Positions 46,247 to 58,340 of a stretch of 64,000 nucleotides of DNA are shown in pieces. The position numbers were made by a program, and so were the translations under genes. The DNA is taken from the NCBI GenBank assembly GCA_031213475.1, contig JARUPZ010000005.1:6692988-6756987 (forward strand), in the 5' to 3' direction. Position 1 is the first letter of the stretch, and the number at the start of each line of letters is the position of its first letter. Under the pieces are notes generated by a model. It ran no database searches and had not been told where the DNA came from. It saw only the letters and a program-made list of their open reading frames with translations. Source of the stretch: Nereocystis luetkeana (Eukaryota; Sar; Phaeophyceae; Laminariales; Laminariaceae).

Positions 46247-46578
46247 TTTTTTTTTTTTTTTTCTTGCTCATCCCCTTTATTATCTTCGCCCATCTTCTTC
46301 TCTCTCTCCTTCCAACTCGTAACTCAGATCCAGGCTCTTCTCCCCCCTTCCCGCTACGGTACGTGCCTTCATTTTTATCGCGAGAAGATTTCAGCCTTTT
46401 CTTCCCTCGTCGACTCGCATCAAATTGTGCCTACCCACGCTGCAAGGCGATCTCAACAATTGAATCCTTTTCATTTTGATTTTTGCAAATAAAGTCAAAG
46501 CCCGACCCACCTGGGGCTCGAACCCAGGACTCAAACACAAGTAGAATTAGGTTAACCACTTGAACCACCGGGGCGACC
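46247..46578 (-). mobile_element. tRNA-derived SINE, full-length copy (S2)
   Basis: Same structure as S1 (31994-32349): T run, body, and a tRNA-like head ending at GGGGCGACC. The B-box-like sequence here is the canonical GGTTCGAGCCC. A short deletion removes part of the CCCCGGATCTGAG segment. Confidence 0.92.
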
Positions 46579-47909
46579 GGCTGGTCGGTGTTCTTGGCCC
46601 GGTTATTTGCCTGGTGGCTTACCTTCTTACTCTGCCCGGTCGTTCGTGCATACCAGGTGTGAGTATATGAGTACTTCGCTAACATAAACGTGCGAGGAAT
46701 GGACGCCTGCTGTGTTCTTGTGTTCTCCCTTTTCAGCTTTGCGACAGACCCCCGGAGTTCAAGTCATGGAACCAAAATCCCGAACGGGAATCTTATTACG
46801 TACCAGGTACCTGGTACGACGATATGATGTACCAGGTATATAAACTTCGAAAGGTGTTGCAAAACCAGACGAATAATATCTCTCAGCATGTCAGAGGGCA
46901 CTCGTACTCATTGCACACACTACTGCTGTTACAGTACTTGCAGGCCCCGGTGCCGTCTGCAGCAGCAGTGCAAGCGAGCACCCCGACGAGAGCTATATAT
47001 ACCTACTGATCCACTGCTGTGTATACGCGTCGAGTAAAACCACCGTACAAGGCTGCAAGGGTGGGTAACCAATGGTTTGCTGTTCGCTGGGTGTGGCCGA
47101 CCCTCGATGTTGTTTCGTTGGTAGAGCGGGGACAGCGTGCTAATAATAGGTGGGCCCTGCCGGCGGCGAAATAAATACGCATCCAGGGGCAGTAGTGTGG
47201 AAGATCGAGATCCATTGCTACTACTGCATGAGGCACATTCTTGTAGAGGGATCAGGTCGGAGTGGGATCAGCGCAAAATATTGTATCATACCGGTACTGG
47301 AGAGCCTTGCTTCTCTTGGTCACGTCAGCTATTGCAGTTTGTGCAATACACACACAGGTGGTAGCGATGCTGGTACGTACCTGGTATTGCAGTTTTATGT
47401 CATACGATACCAGATACTATTAATACCAGGTACCAGGTATCATATTACAGCAGTAGACAAGAACATTGTGTACCTCTTTGTGCTTGTAGCAGCTAAGCAA
47501 AGAAGCCGCCCTCGCCACGACTTTACAGTAGTAGTCTTGTGACTTGTGACGAACTGCTCCACGATTGGACGGGACACTTCTCCGCACAAAGTACAGCAGT
47601 TATAACACAGTATTATTAGAAGAGCAGAGAAGGCATGTACAGCAGTAGTATTAATAGGAGAGCAGAGAGGCCATGTGCATGAGAGCTCCGGCATTTCCCG
47701 GTACAAAACATACCAGATGTGAGAGGCAACCTGGTACATGCTCTTCTCCAAGGACTTGAAAATCGACATTCGAATTGAATACAGCAGATTTCCGCTACAC
47801 GTTGACACCGAATCCTGTCTTCTCCTCATCCACCTAGATAATCGACAACAGCCAGTAGCGGTCGCAATACCCAACGCAAAGCAAGTACATCATATCAAAG
47901 CTATTGCCG
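46579..47909. other. Intergenic or intronic, no exon recognised
   Basis: Lies downstream (minus strand) of the presequence exon at 47915. It should contain that gene's further exons, but I could not find one in phase. TACCAGGTACCTGGTAC occurs at 46801 and a related block at 47423. Confidence 0.35.
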
Positions 47910-47914
47910 CTAAC

Positions 47915-48284
47915 CTTTGCGCAGCTTCCTCGCTCCTCTGCTGCCCTGCTCCTTACTGGGCCTCAGCTGCGCTCTCATCTCTCTAATAGTCGGGCCCGTG
48001 TCCTCTTCCTCCACAGGTGGAGTCTTGACCACACCCTGGCCCTCTTCTCGAGGGGCCGCGTAAACCAATTTCGTAGCTGCAGCAGCGGTCGACAGGCCGG
48101 CTCTAGGCTGGCGCTGCAGAGCTGGGGCATCGCCGCTAAAGTCAGCACCACCGGTTGTCCTCTGTGCCTCGGCGCCGTTTGATGGTGCTCCAGCGAGAAG
48201 GAGAGCGAGCGATGGTCGCGACGTAGAGCCAACGGCTGCTCCTCGCCAGGAAGTCGTGGCAACTCGAGCGCATCGGCACAGCAT
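47915..48284 (-). CDS. First exon of a protein with mitochondrial-type presequence
   Basis: The ATG at 48284 opens MLCRCARVATTSWRGAAVGS, an Arg/Ala/Ser/Thr-rich, acid-free N-terminus typical of mitochondrial targeting. It is followed by TKLVYAAPREEG and a charged stretch with TIREMRAQLRPSKE. About 123 codons precede a donor AAAG/GTTAGC at 47914. Reading through the donor meets a stop at once (TAG, 47910-47912). If the donor is wrong, this could be a complete 124-residue protein. The mature function is not recognisable. The exon lies in one of the few GC-rich, repeat-free blocks of this part of the window. Confidence 0.5.
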
Positions 48285-48286
48285 CC

Positions 48287-49743
48287 TCGATTTTTAGGTT
48301 AACGCAAGACCAAGTCTACCCCGCCCTACAAGCTCCACATGCAACGCAACCCTATTTTATGGCTGCTTGTCTGAAGTCGCTCACGGGCATCCCTCCATCA
48401 ATAAACACGCCTTCCATACATCTGGCTGACAGGGGACGTATATTTCGCATTGACCAATCATCTGCGGCAAAGAACGGTTTTCTCGTCGCGATTCTCGATA
48501 GTTTGATTTTCCTCTCTCTCCCCTCGAGCACTTGCGTTGCTACCGAGTTCCTTTTGCATCCCACGTGCCCTCCTGCTGCGTGCCCGCTCTTTCTACAGCG
48601 CACCATACTTCCATAAAGGTGAGTGCATCATTCAGTCTGGCGTGCTCTCGACTGCACCTGTGCCACACACCGCGCACCTCCTATAATGAAAAAAGTGTGC
48701 GTTGGGAAAAATCAGCGTGCACAGAGTAGAGAACGACTGAACATCCATCATTCCGAGTTGCAATCGATTTGGAGCAATGCAATGCCATGCAGGTGCGAGG
48801 TACCGACGTCGACTCGCGCGTCGGGGGGGGGCTTGCATTGCCGTGGAAGTGCCTCTCGATGGGCTCCCCTCCCCTAAGCCGAGTTCCCCTTCAGCCCAAC
48901 TTTGTTTCTGCAAAGATGCCGAGCCGTCGATTCCGGTCACCAAATTCTTTATTAGCTAACGCCCACCCACGCAACTGCGCAAGCAAAGGAGGAGAAGGAC
49001 GGATCAAAACAATGTTCTCCCTCACGAATCGCTCAGACGAACGCTGTCTCTGTGCCGCCCTGAATCGCAGCAGTACCTTGCCGCACCGAGTCGCATGCAC
49101 CCCACGCACCACGCCCATCACCAACCACACTGCTGTTGTGGTCCGCCGGCGGTTCCAGCCCTCCAGCTTCCCGCGTGCCCACTTGCAATGACGATGATGA
49201 ACGCCGGGTTGTTCTTTTGCCGCCCGATTTTCTGGCGATTTCATACTTTATCCCAGATAAATACTGTAGAGGTGTGGCAGAGGCGGCCGACTGCAGCAGC
49301 CCAGCAGTGGGTGGGTGGGTGGGTGGGTGGGGGCTGTCTGATGTGGTTTTCGAAACATTTTTTTTTTTCACGAACTACATTTTTTTTTCCAAATTGCTGA
49401 TCTGCTCTACTATACATATACGACAGACAGAGTAATACTACGAACTGCTGTACGATTTGGATTACATGGTGGGTGTATGCCGCACTCGACCGCACGCCCA
49501 CCCGGTCCCGGCTGCCCCTTCGCTCGCCTTTTTGCTTTTGCGACCCGGTTGCCGCCCATGTGTGCTCGACTGCCCTACATCATAGGCGGAGGGCAACGCT
49601 TCTTCTTACAGAAAAAAAACTGAAAGATGGTGGAGTTTTCTCCTTTGCCCGTTATCTTCGTGTCCAGCGTGGTGAGTACCGGCACGAGTACCCGAGAACC
49701 GTCGTATACCTGTGGAATGCCTTCATATTTGGTACACAGCAGT
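48287..49743. other. No gene recognised
   Basis: Several overlapping 85-140-codon ORFs on both strands, without motifs. The upstream part may contain the promoter of the minus-strand presequence exon. Confidence 0.35.
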
Positions 49744-49923
49744 AATTCGATGCGAGTCGACGAGGGAAGAAAAGGCTGAAATCTTCTCGCGATAAAAACG
49801 AAGGCACGTACCGTAGCGGGAAGGGGGGAGAAGAGCCTGCTATGTGACCCCGGATCTGAGTTACGAGTTGGAAGGAGAGAGAGAAGATGTGCGAAGATAA
49901 TGAATGGGATGAGCAAAAAAAAA
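49744..49923 (+). mobile_element. tRNA-derived SINE, 5'-truncated copy (S4)
   Basis: Begins ATTCGATGCGAGTCGACGAG and runs through ATCTTCTCGCGATAAAAACG and CCCCGGATCTGAGTTACGAG to an A run at 49915-49923. The head and first part of the body are absent. Confidence 0.9.
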
Positions 49924-51612
49924 TATATACGAGTATACCAGGTATATATTAACAGTTGTGACGATATACGGGTACTTCATACTTGATTTGCACAAGAGAG
50001 TAGGGAAGAGTCTACTTTTTGTACGAGTACCAGGTTCAGTTGTTTTATCGTGCTATAAAAAAAAAAGGTACTCGTGTATACCTGGTATATGAATACCGGT
50101 ACGTACGTACCAGGTATGTTCGAGTATTCCCTCTCTTCCTTCTCCCAGTGTTTCCCCCAGGTTTTCGTTTTTCCTGGCTGTTTTGCTGTCTTGCGACCGT
50201 TTTGTTCCTGTTGAATTCTACCGACATGCAGCGACATTAGTTTATTTATTTTCACATTTTTTTCCCACATTTCTTCGGTGTCTTTTTCGGGCACGTGTGT
50301 TTGTGCTTTCTGTGTGCGCCTTCGGTCGGTATGACAGGACTGTTGTCGGTACGTATGATATGATGGTACAATATAATGTGGGTTCATACCGTCACGCCGA
50401 ACCCTTTTGTTTCTCGCTCGATCTAAAATCTGAAAAATATCCAAGGGCACGGGTGATGCCGCCGCAGGCGAACTTTTTTTTTGGGGTTTTCCCGAGGGAC
50501 GGTATGGGAAAAGTTCCCGTCTGTTTACCGCGGCATTATATTAATAATACTAAGAATGGGACGGGAAGGTGGGAAGCCCTTTTGTGGACGGGATGGAACG
50601 GGGAATATACGGGTTTTTTGCGGTGTGGGAAACATTTTCTAGGCAGGAATTGATCGGTAAACGGGTTGGGAATAGGTCGGGGAATCCGTCGGGATTATAA
50701 TCGGGATGGGATGGGACTACACGATTTTTTGGTGGTATGGGACGGGAAACGATAAAAAAAAACTTCGGGAATAGTGTTGAGAAATGGGTCGAGAACGCTT
50801 TTGGGAAACACGAGCATGTAGAAAAACATCCAAATATGTACTATAAATACCTGGTACACATCACGCGTTGTCCGTACTTTGAATAACATACATTTTGAGT
50901 ATCAGTACGCGTTGTTGCTATCGCGTCACCCCTTCCATAGGCATAGGAAGTACCTGGTGTCTGGTTGATCGTATTTTTATCCCAACACGTCGTGTGCAAA
51001 AACAACCGTAGTTACCTATTCGCCGGCATCATCCACCTCCGGAACGTCCATTGCTTGCCATTTTGTTTTGTCTCAGTGTCTTGTTTGTCGCCCGGTGCGA
51101 GTTTGACCGATTGAATGGTCGATACAAACTTCAAATTTGGTCGTAAATTGTGAAGCAGATCGAGCAGATACCGAGCAGATGGAAAAAAAAGACGTATATA
51201 CCTGCAGCCTCCAGTGTACTCCTTGGTATTGTTTTGCACTGATATCAGATGTCGAATCCAAAAAGTTGCATGACCCAGTAGCATGATGATGCGAAAACAG
51301 AAAAAAGACGGGCGGTTGATGGAATGGAAATATCTGCTCCAAGAGTGAAATGCGAGACGGAAGAAACTACTGCTGTCTTGTGTGCTAACGTCGGGATGTG
51401 AGGGAAATGACTGGGCGTAAAGGGGCGGGATGGGAATAGTCGGTACATAATGGGCAGACAGTGGGATGGGAAGCAGTCGGGATCGGGAGCACGACACCTT
51501 ACTGCGGGATGGTATAGAGCTCGGGAACAGAAAGTAGCGACGGCACGGGTCGGGCAATCGCGGTCGGGTACGACATATCACATGGGTCCCGTTACCATAC
51601 GGCACCGTTTCC
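49924..51612. other. No gene recognised
   Basis: Contains TACCAGGTA/TACCTGGTA motifs (50073, 50109). A G-rich stretch with GGGATGGGA-like units spans about 50480-50760 and 51400-51560. No coding signature. Confidence 0.4.
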
Positions 51613-52335
51613 GTGCCGGCTTTTAACGCGCGTACCCTTGAAAATATCGGAAGGGGGAAGGACAGAGCAGTAGACGTTCAACCCTTTTGCCAATTACCCG
51701 GGCACTCCCGAGTGTTAACCGGTCTCGCTGATACCCGTCGCGGGTTTAACATTTCATACTCGCCGAGTATTTCGGCCCCAGGTACTCAAATTCCTACTGT
51801 GGGTTTAAACGGGCACGCGTTGGTTTACGTTGGAAACCCGGGGGATGACAACTTAGAGTCATTCTTATCGGAGAGTTTTTCTTCCCATAAGTTTGACATT
51901 TTATTCGCGCAATGTTTCAATCTTCCAGATTTTCCTGATTTTTTTTCCAAATACGTGAAATTTAACGAACTTGATTTTTTGCTTGTAGAGAATTTCACGA
52001 ATAGTGACAGAATGCCTCCGTAAATTGATACATATCTCCAATTATTTCCAAACTCTGGAAATTATGGAAAACACGTCTGCCGATAAGAATGAACCTTATC
52101 ACCCCCACAATCACGTCCTGTGCGCAGTAATCCGTGGATTTCCTCCCGAAACCATTTTCACAATGAAAATGCGGTCTAATGCTTAACGTCGTACGCCATA
52201 CTAATCGTACATAATGGTCTCCCACTTTTGTCACCACCCGGCTTGCTGATATCCGTGGCGGTAGATACGAGTTTCACTTCATAATTCCCGAGTATCTGGC
52301 CCCCGGGTACCCCGGTACCAGACCGTTAGACGGGT
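51613..52335 (+). repeat. Degenerate direct repeats around AT-rich ORFs
   Basis: GCTGATACCCGTCGCGGGTT...CCGAGTATTTCGGCCCCAGGTAC (about 51727-51785) resembles GCTGATATCCGTGGCGGTAG...CCGAGTATCTGGCCCCCGGGTAC (about 52245-52307). The enclosed 51613-52023 ORF of 136 codons has an unusually acidic, Phe/Leu-rich C-terminal half (FLSESFSSHKFDILFAQCFN). I recognise no family. It may be a decayed mobile element. Confidence 0.4.
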
Positions 52336-54370
52336 ACCCGGCGGGTACCGAGCTTTTTAACGACTACCAGGGTACTCGCCCAAAATGTCCGTAGTATCTG
52401 GCGAGTACGTGAGCATTGTTTTCTCGGAGTTGGCGGGTACCCACCCGTATGAGGCGGGTATTCGAAAGGGTGACACCCGGTTTTTATGCTTCTGCAGGCT
52501 TGCTTATGATTCGTGTATTCTTACTCAGGGCAGGTCTTTGCGAGGAAGAAATTTTTTTTCGAAATTAGAGACGAAAAGCAGAAGTAGAAAGCGAGGGAGT
52601 TTTATTGGTGAAATTCAACAAACTAGAATTAGAGATCCCGACACCTTCGTTTTCACTTGTATTGTGTTCAAGTCCCAGACCACTAAGTTTTTACGAAATG
52701 GATGTTGAAACGAGGTATTGACGGAAATATTCATATGGGTTATCCGAGGGCGAAGAGGAACATCGGAACAGCTCCGAGCTTTAGGATAAAAGTTCCGATA
52801 ATCTTTCTACGACCGGCTGGCAAGCGCACGATGGCCGAGGTACAGCAGCAGCAGCAGAAGAAGAAGCAGCAGCAGCAGAAGAAGAAGCAGCAGCAGCAGC
52901 AGCAGCAGTGCATGTGACTGCATGTGACTGCCATGCGGCTTGTCTGCGGACGGCGTGAGCATACATGCGTAGGGTATGACCAAGGAGGGCCTTCGCAAGA
53001 AACCGGGGGATGAGGAAGTGGCTGTGGCGGTAACCTTTTCGACACGTGCGCCACTCAGCATTCAAACGTCTGCCATGGAACAGCGATGGCCAAGACGCAT
53101 CTTCTAGGAGCACTCCAGAGGGGGCGGGTTGGACCACGAGAACGGCCTCGGCTGTGAGGTGCCTCGCGTGTGCGAGTTGTGTCTATAACCATGGTCGTTG
53201 TTGAGCGCTATCGCCGGGAATCACCTGTTGTGGCGGTCGGGTCTTTCTGAAGAATTGCACCGCGTGAAAATTCGACTCGGCTTCTTGTTTGTTTTTCGTT
53301 TTTGTTCAGCAGTAGGATTCTGTTAATAATAGCTGCTGTTTTGAACGAAAAGGCGAGTGTTTGTTGGTTTGTTTATTCGATTTTTCCTCGTTAAGATCGG
53401 CCCTCATACCAGTAGACATGCTGCGCTTTCGTAGTTGACGCGGCTCGTAGCCATACTGGGATGTACCAACTTGGTATTTTCGGTCCCATCCGTCATGTAC
53501 TGGGATGCAGCAACGTGGTATTCTGGTGTGCCATCCGTCATGTCCGTCTGATGTCATGATTCAGTTTGCGTGGCAATTTCACACCGTTTGTGTGAGTGCC
53601 GAGGAGCGTCGCACACATCGCACCGCCCTACGTTGCAGCCCGTGAGCCCTTCACAAATACCTGTATTCTGGGGTTTAGAACTGCACACAAGATTAGTATT
53701 TTACGTATTTACAGCGGCGCTATTGTCATCAAAATGCTACACTTTCAGGAGTATAATTCACAAACTCGTACGAATGTGTAGGACGAGGGAGAGTATGAAG
53801 ATGGCCACGTACACCAGGTGCTGACTACTACGAGTACTGCTGTGCTTATTTTTGCACAATATGCCAGTCTACTTCCAGTGTGTTGGTATGACATCATACA
53901 TATGATGCCTGCGAGTGTCTCCCGAACCGTACCAAGTATTCGGGGCGCACCAGTTGGAGCACCCATACGTAGTCGGATCGGTTTTGGCGTGGAAGCGTCG
54001 CACGTATTAATATCAATACCTGGTAGTCCAAAACATCACCAAATGGGCTCTCTCAGCATGCTCAGCATACACTTGCACCTACTAATACCAAAGCGATACG
54101 TACATATTATTCCTGTATTAATAATGTTGATCCGAATACTATTGAATATTAATACTACAACGTAATACGTGATAAAAAAAATCGTGAACGTGTAACTTTG
54201 AAAATTGTGATTTATCTTGTCATATGAAGGCTATTCGATGATATATATCATGTGGTATGTGATACATATCACAGCTGCTGTGATGATGGTATCCAGATAT
54301 ATGTCTGTAAAGCAGTACTACTCTGTACGTGGTGTTGATATTAATAGTATTAATAACAGGTATGCCATAC
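52336..54370. other. No firm gene
   Basis: A CAG/AAG tract at 52843-52912 keeps several frames open. The GC-rich flank to 53160 has a 118-codon minus-strand ORF without recognisable domain. Direct copies of TACTGGGATG-TACCAACTTGGTATT-like sequence occur at 53455-53525. Confidence 0.35.
52843..52912 (+). repeat. CAG/AAG trinucleotide tract
   Basis: CAG units interrupted by AAGAAG blocks, giving poly-Gln/Lys or poly-Ala/Ser depending on frame. Confidence 0.95.
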
Positions 54371-54371
54371 G

Positions 54372-54418
<47 letters not shown>

Positions 54419-54419
54419 A
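54371..54419 (+). repeat. (TTG)16 microsatellite
   Basis: Perfect trinucleotide run in otherwise AT-rich, gene-free DNA. Confidence 0.97.
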
Positions 54420-54590
54420 TCACATTAACTCATCGCCACAAAACAATGCAGTCCGTGGTCGCAGGACAGTCTCCAATAACTCTGCAGTGGAAGAAATACC
54501 TCGGGTAAAAAAATAAAACAAGCAAAGTAGTACAAACGATAACTGAAGCACATCTACACCCCAGACAAAACATGAAAAAACGTACACACC

Positions 54591-54613
54591 GGGGGGGGGG
54601 GGGGGGGGGGGGG
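54591..54613 (+). repeat. G23 homopolymer
   Basis: Unbroken G run in gene-free DNA. Confidence 0.95.
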
Positions 54614-56489
54614 TATTCTTTGTAATTATTTTCCAAGTATAAATAAACTATACCAGGGTACGACATACCCACCTCTCGAACTCTGCAGCCTCAGATTTTG
54701 TCTTCCTCATGATACGGACTGCTGTATACCTACCCTCCATGGGGCCATATATAAAGCCCGTTGTAACGCGATCGAAGTACGGTACTCGTACTGCATACCG
54801 CTTGCAAACACCTGGTATGAGTTTGGACGAAATCCTCGATCTCACAGCTGTTGTTTTTCGATTTTTTAAATATCATATGTGTGATGCAGCCAGTGTGTAT
54901 ATACACCAGGTATATATCATACAAGATGATTGTCTTGACTCCGTTCTACTCGTACATGTTGTCGATTTGGACCTGGTATTGTACGTGGTGTTTATTGACC
55001 CTTTCGCCGCTGTTGCAGATTTATTTCTCCCACACTGAAGTTAAGTACTTACTGCTGTGTAGTTCGCGCCCAATCAATCGTGCATTCAGGTTTAAAAATA
55101 GTTCTGAACCTCTTGGAATGAACGCGCCTCGTTGCCATTATCATCGACTAACTGCTGACTCGGGCTGCTGTCATACCTGTCTTTACGTCTGTCTCAACGC
55201 GCCAACCGGAAGGGCTAAGAGTCCAGATAGGACAATCTGAGCATAAAGGACCCTCTAGTCGACGCGTCTGTGGTATAGTTCGTAATACCTGGTTTTTCGT
55301 AATGTGTCGGCTCGAATCTGTTTCGTATCTCGGATACTCTACAGCAGTAACTTGTATGGTATGTGACAGTATTTTACCTACATACTCCCATGCCCTCTGG
55401 TATGACATTCATACATAGTTCGGATTTTTCGCCTCCCTTAGCAAAGGAGATGAGGGAAGTAGACGAATGTGACCGCATGGGGGAGTTTGATACTCTAGAT
55501 GGCAGTGAGAGAACGATCGCTATCCTAGGGGATGGATGGTGGCCACAGGCGGCCAAACAGGAAGGGGATAAGATTAGGAACAAGTTTCTATGTAATGTAA
55601 TGTAATGGAAACAACGTAATGAGCGCCCAATTGTTGGAGGTGTCTCTATTAGGAGGAGGGACGGTGCTCCGTCTCGAAAGGGATGCGTGGTCAATGGTCA
55701 AATGACTAAGGCAAGCAACAAATCAGTACGCCCCCCCCCCCCCCCCGCCCCCTCCGACACCCCTATCTCCCCTGCCCACAGACATGACAAAAAGTAATTT
55801 TTAAATACCAGGTATCGATTATCCCCGAGGCGGGCTGAGAACTCAAAACGACAGTTCGTTGTCTCCCACCCGGCGCCCCGCTTGCTCAATCCAACGCCGC
55901 TCGTGCGCGTGATACTCGAGCTACACCATTCGAGTCTTTTGTGTTTCCAGCGGTTGTAAACAGCAGACAGCGCAGGTTGGTGCGTGCGAGGCATGGAAGT
56001 ACTCGGTGTTTACATGTCGATGTATTGGAGACCAAGTATGTACAGAACATTTCGTCAAATTCCCACCTTCGAATTCTAGCAACTATTTTTCGTTGTTTTC
56101 CCCCCCCCGAAATTTACCTCAAATCCTATACCTCGGTGTTTATGTATTGTTGGGAAGTTCAATGTAATGGAGAGCAAGCATGTACCGAATATTTCGTCAG
56201 AGTCCTGCCTTCGATTGACGTGCTGTTTCGCTCTTTTCTTTCCTCAATTTTTTACCTCTTATTCCATACCCTCCGGCGTTCATCCTTGGGAAGGGAATTA
56301 CAAAATAAACGTTTTATCGCAAACACTCTACTCACTGTGTTTTGTTTTCGGAAGGCTGTCGACTAAATCTTCCCGAAAACGCCTCCCTTGGTTTTCCGTA
56401 TTTAGCCACCTTCCCGTTCCGGCAAAATCGAGCGCTGAAACACGATCGTACCCCTGCGCAAACTCAAACGCTTTTTACGGTGGGGACCA
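54614..56489. other. No gene recognised
   Basis: ORFs up to 141 codons on both strands, none with a domain. A C run lies near 55731 and a C run with weak flanking repeats near 56101. Confidence 0.4.
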
Positions 56490-56785
56490 CATATGTCAAG
56501 GGACATGTCAAGCAAGGCAAAACGTGCGCTGCCAAGGGTGTAGGGCCGAGCGTTCCGCACTAAAACCTACCAGGTAGTAGTCTCGTGTCAGTCAAAGCAT
56601 GTCACGGCAAAATTTGCTGTGTGTCAAGGTGTGAAAAATGCCGTCCCCCGTCAGTCAAAACATGTCGAGGCAAAGTTGCTGTCTGTCACGGGGTGAAAAT
56701 GCTTTCTCCTATCAAAGTCAAAGCATAGTCAAGGCAAATTTACTGTCTGTCAAGAGGGTGAAAGTTCTGTCTCCTGACATTCTTT
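56490..56785 (+). mobile_element. TIR element, family CAAATATGTC, copy 2 with tandem core
   Basis: Opens ATATGTCAAGGGACATGTCA and closes TGTCTCCTGACATTC. The interior has three tandem units of about 62-65 bp of the form GTCAAAGCATGTCACGGCAA ... TGCTGTCTGTCAAGG. Related to 40730-41147. Confidence 0.65.
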
Positions 56786-57345
56786 GGTGGCAACCATACG
56801 TGTGCGTATAGAAAATAGCGGTGATGGAGTAATAATCGCGAACCATCCTTGTAGGCAATACCACCAGAAAATCCGAACCGGACGTACCGCAGGCATGTCG
56901 TGTCCCTCGCAAGAGAACCCTCGCCAGTACAATGCAAATATCGGTAGCGTCCAGCATTCGCTAAATGTGACAGGAGACGGTCTGGCGTCATGCTGTCAGT
57001 CAAGTCAGACTGCACGTCAAAGGATTTCCACCCGTCTAGACGAATCGTCCCCTGCCCCCCCGGTAGGAAAAACCTGTGTATGTGTGGAGACCCCTGTATT
57101 TGTTTGGGTGCTGCTTGTCGTTGATCATTTTCGCCCACCATTTACCACGTACAGGTCTTCGTATATATGAATATGTCGAAAAAAACGGTAAAAGTAAAAG
57201 ACACAATGATTTCAACGTTGTGAATAGGCCCCCGGAAAACGGGTTTTTCTTTTCGTGTCCCCGGGTTTCAGTCAAGGTTGTCTGTATGGCGTTCTTCATG
57301 ACGGCGTTTGTCAAGGGGGGCAAGAGCCATCTCCTTACATAATTT
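56786..57345. other. No gene; partial third copy of the CAAATATGTC element
   Basis: The right part (about 57225-57345) repeats GGAAAACGGG...TGTCCCCGGGTTT...GTCAAGG, as in 41030-41130, and ends CATCTCCTTACAT. Confidence 0.4.
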
Positions 57346-58282
57346 TATCACTATTAAATAGTATGTGCGTACATATGTACGCCTGGTGAACGGTGGCGGG
57401 GGGGGGGCTTCGGAGGCATCCAGACGTGGGGTGGCGCAAGGTAAATCAAGATTATGTTTTGTGCAGAGGCAAAAACACAAGAGAAAAACCCGACAGGGCC
57501 AACAGCTCATTAGTTTTTTGAAGTCTATAGTCTGTAGCCCGAAAAATAGTAAAACGAACGTCATAACGACCATCGAAAGGATTCGTGCATGTACTACTAT
57601 GGCAAGAGAGGTATTTGAGGCAAAGGTTAGTACCTCATACTCGCGGTACGTAAGCGATGTGCGTTCGAAATTCGAGGTACTAAAGAAAAGAACGAGACTA
57701 AGGATGAAATCCTGCTGCATCCAAAAACATACAGCAGATGATACGGCAGCACCCCACCAAAACCTCAGCAAATCTACGACTGCCACCAACTCGGGACGGC
57801 TCGTGACGAAACAGATCCCACACGGTAGCCCCTGCTCGTTCGCTTCTTGTGTAGGCTCCGGTCCGCTTCGTTGCCGTTGCTGTAGTGCAGTAGCAGGCAG
57901 CCCCTTCAAGGAGCCCTGTGATGTGCTACTCGCATTAATAGTAGTGAATTCGGGACTACAGCACGATAGTGGTCGCTTGCATCGTTTTCCGTTTTCGCGG
58001 GGTTCCTTGCGAGGGGCTACCTGCTGATTATTACAGGGTAGGGGGTCGTGTTCGTTCTATTAATAGTCAACTTTCTCCCCGCTGGAAGCACAGGTGGGTT
58101 GCTGTATACCAGGTATACAGTACATCACCTGGTGAGTAGTGTCGGCAATAAACATCAGGAGGCGGTGTCGTGCACGTACTGGTCTGTGTGTTGTTGTTTT
58201 TGCTTCTGCTCTCGCACTTATGTGACTTTTGCGAGCAAATTCTAGTTATGTTTTTCTTCATTTTTTTCGACGGCGCCCGCAG
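57346..58282. other. No gene recognised
   Basis: A 220-codon plus-strand ORF and a 213-codon minus-strand ORF overlap almost completely at 57268-58027. At most one can be real and neither shows a domain. Confidence 0.4.
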
Positions 58283-58340
58283 AAGAGGTAGCCTCCTCCG
58301 AGTTGCCAGAAGCGCCCGCCGTATCTCTCTCTCACAAAAG
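58283..58340 (+). CDS. Possible short exon
   Basis: Acceptor CCCGCAG (58276-58282) after a T-rich tract and donor AAAAG/GTAAAT (58341) bound a 58-bp segment. In one frame it reads the acidic stretch EVASSELPEAPAVSLSHK. It could be an upstream exon of the membrane-protein gene at 60811. However, its end phase (two bases pending) does not fit directly, so another exon would be needed. Confidence 0.3.

Noticed and set aside
57268..58027. Two overlapping ORFs over 210 codons on opposite strands
   Set aside because: No domain, no supporting splice sites, and mutual overlap; chance open frames cannot be excluded.
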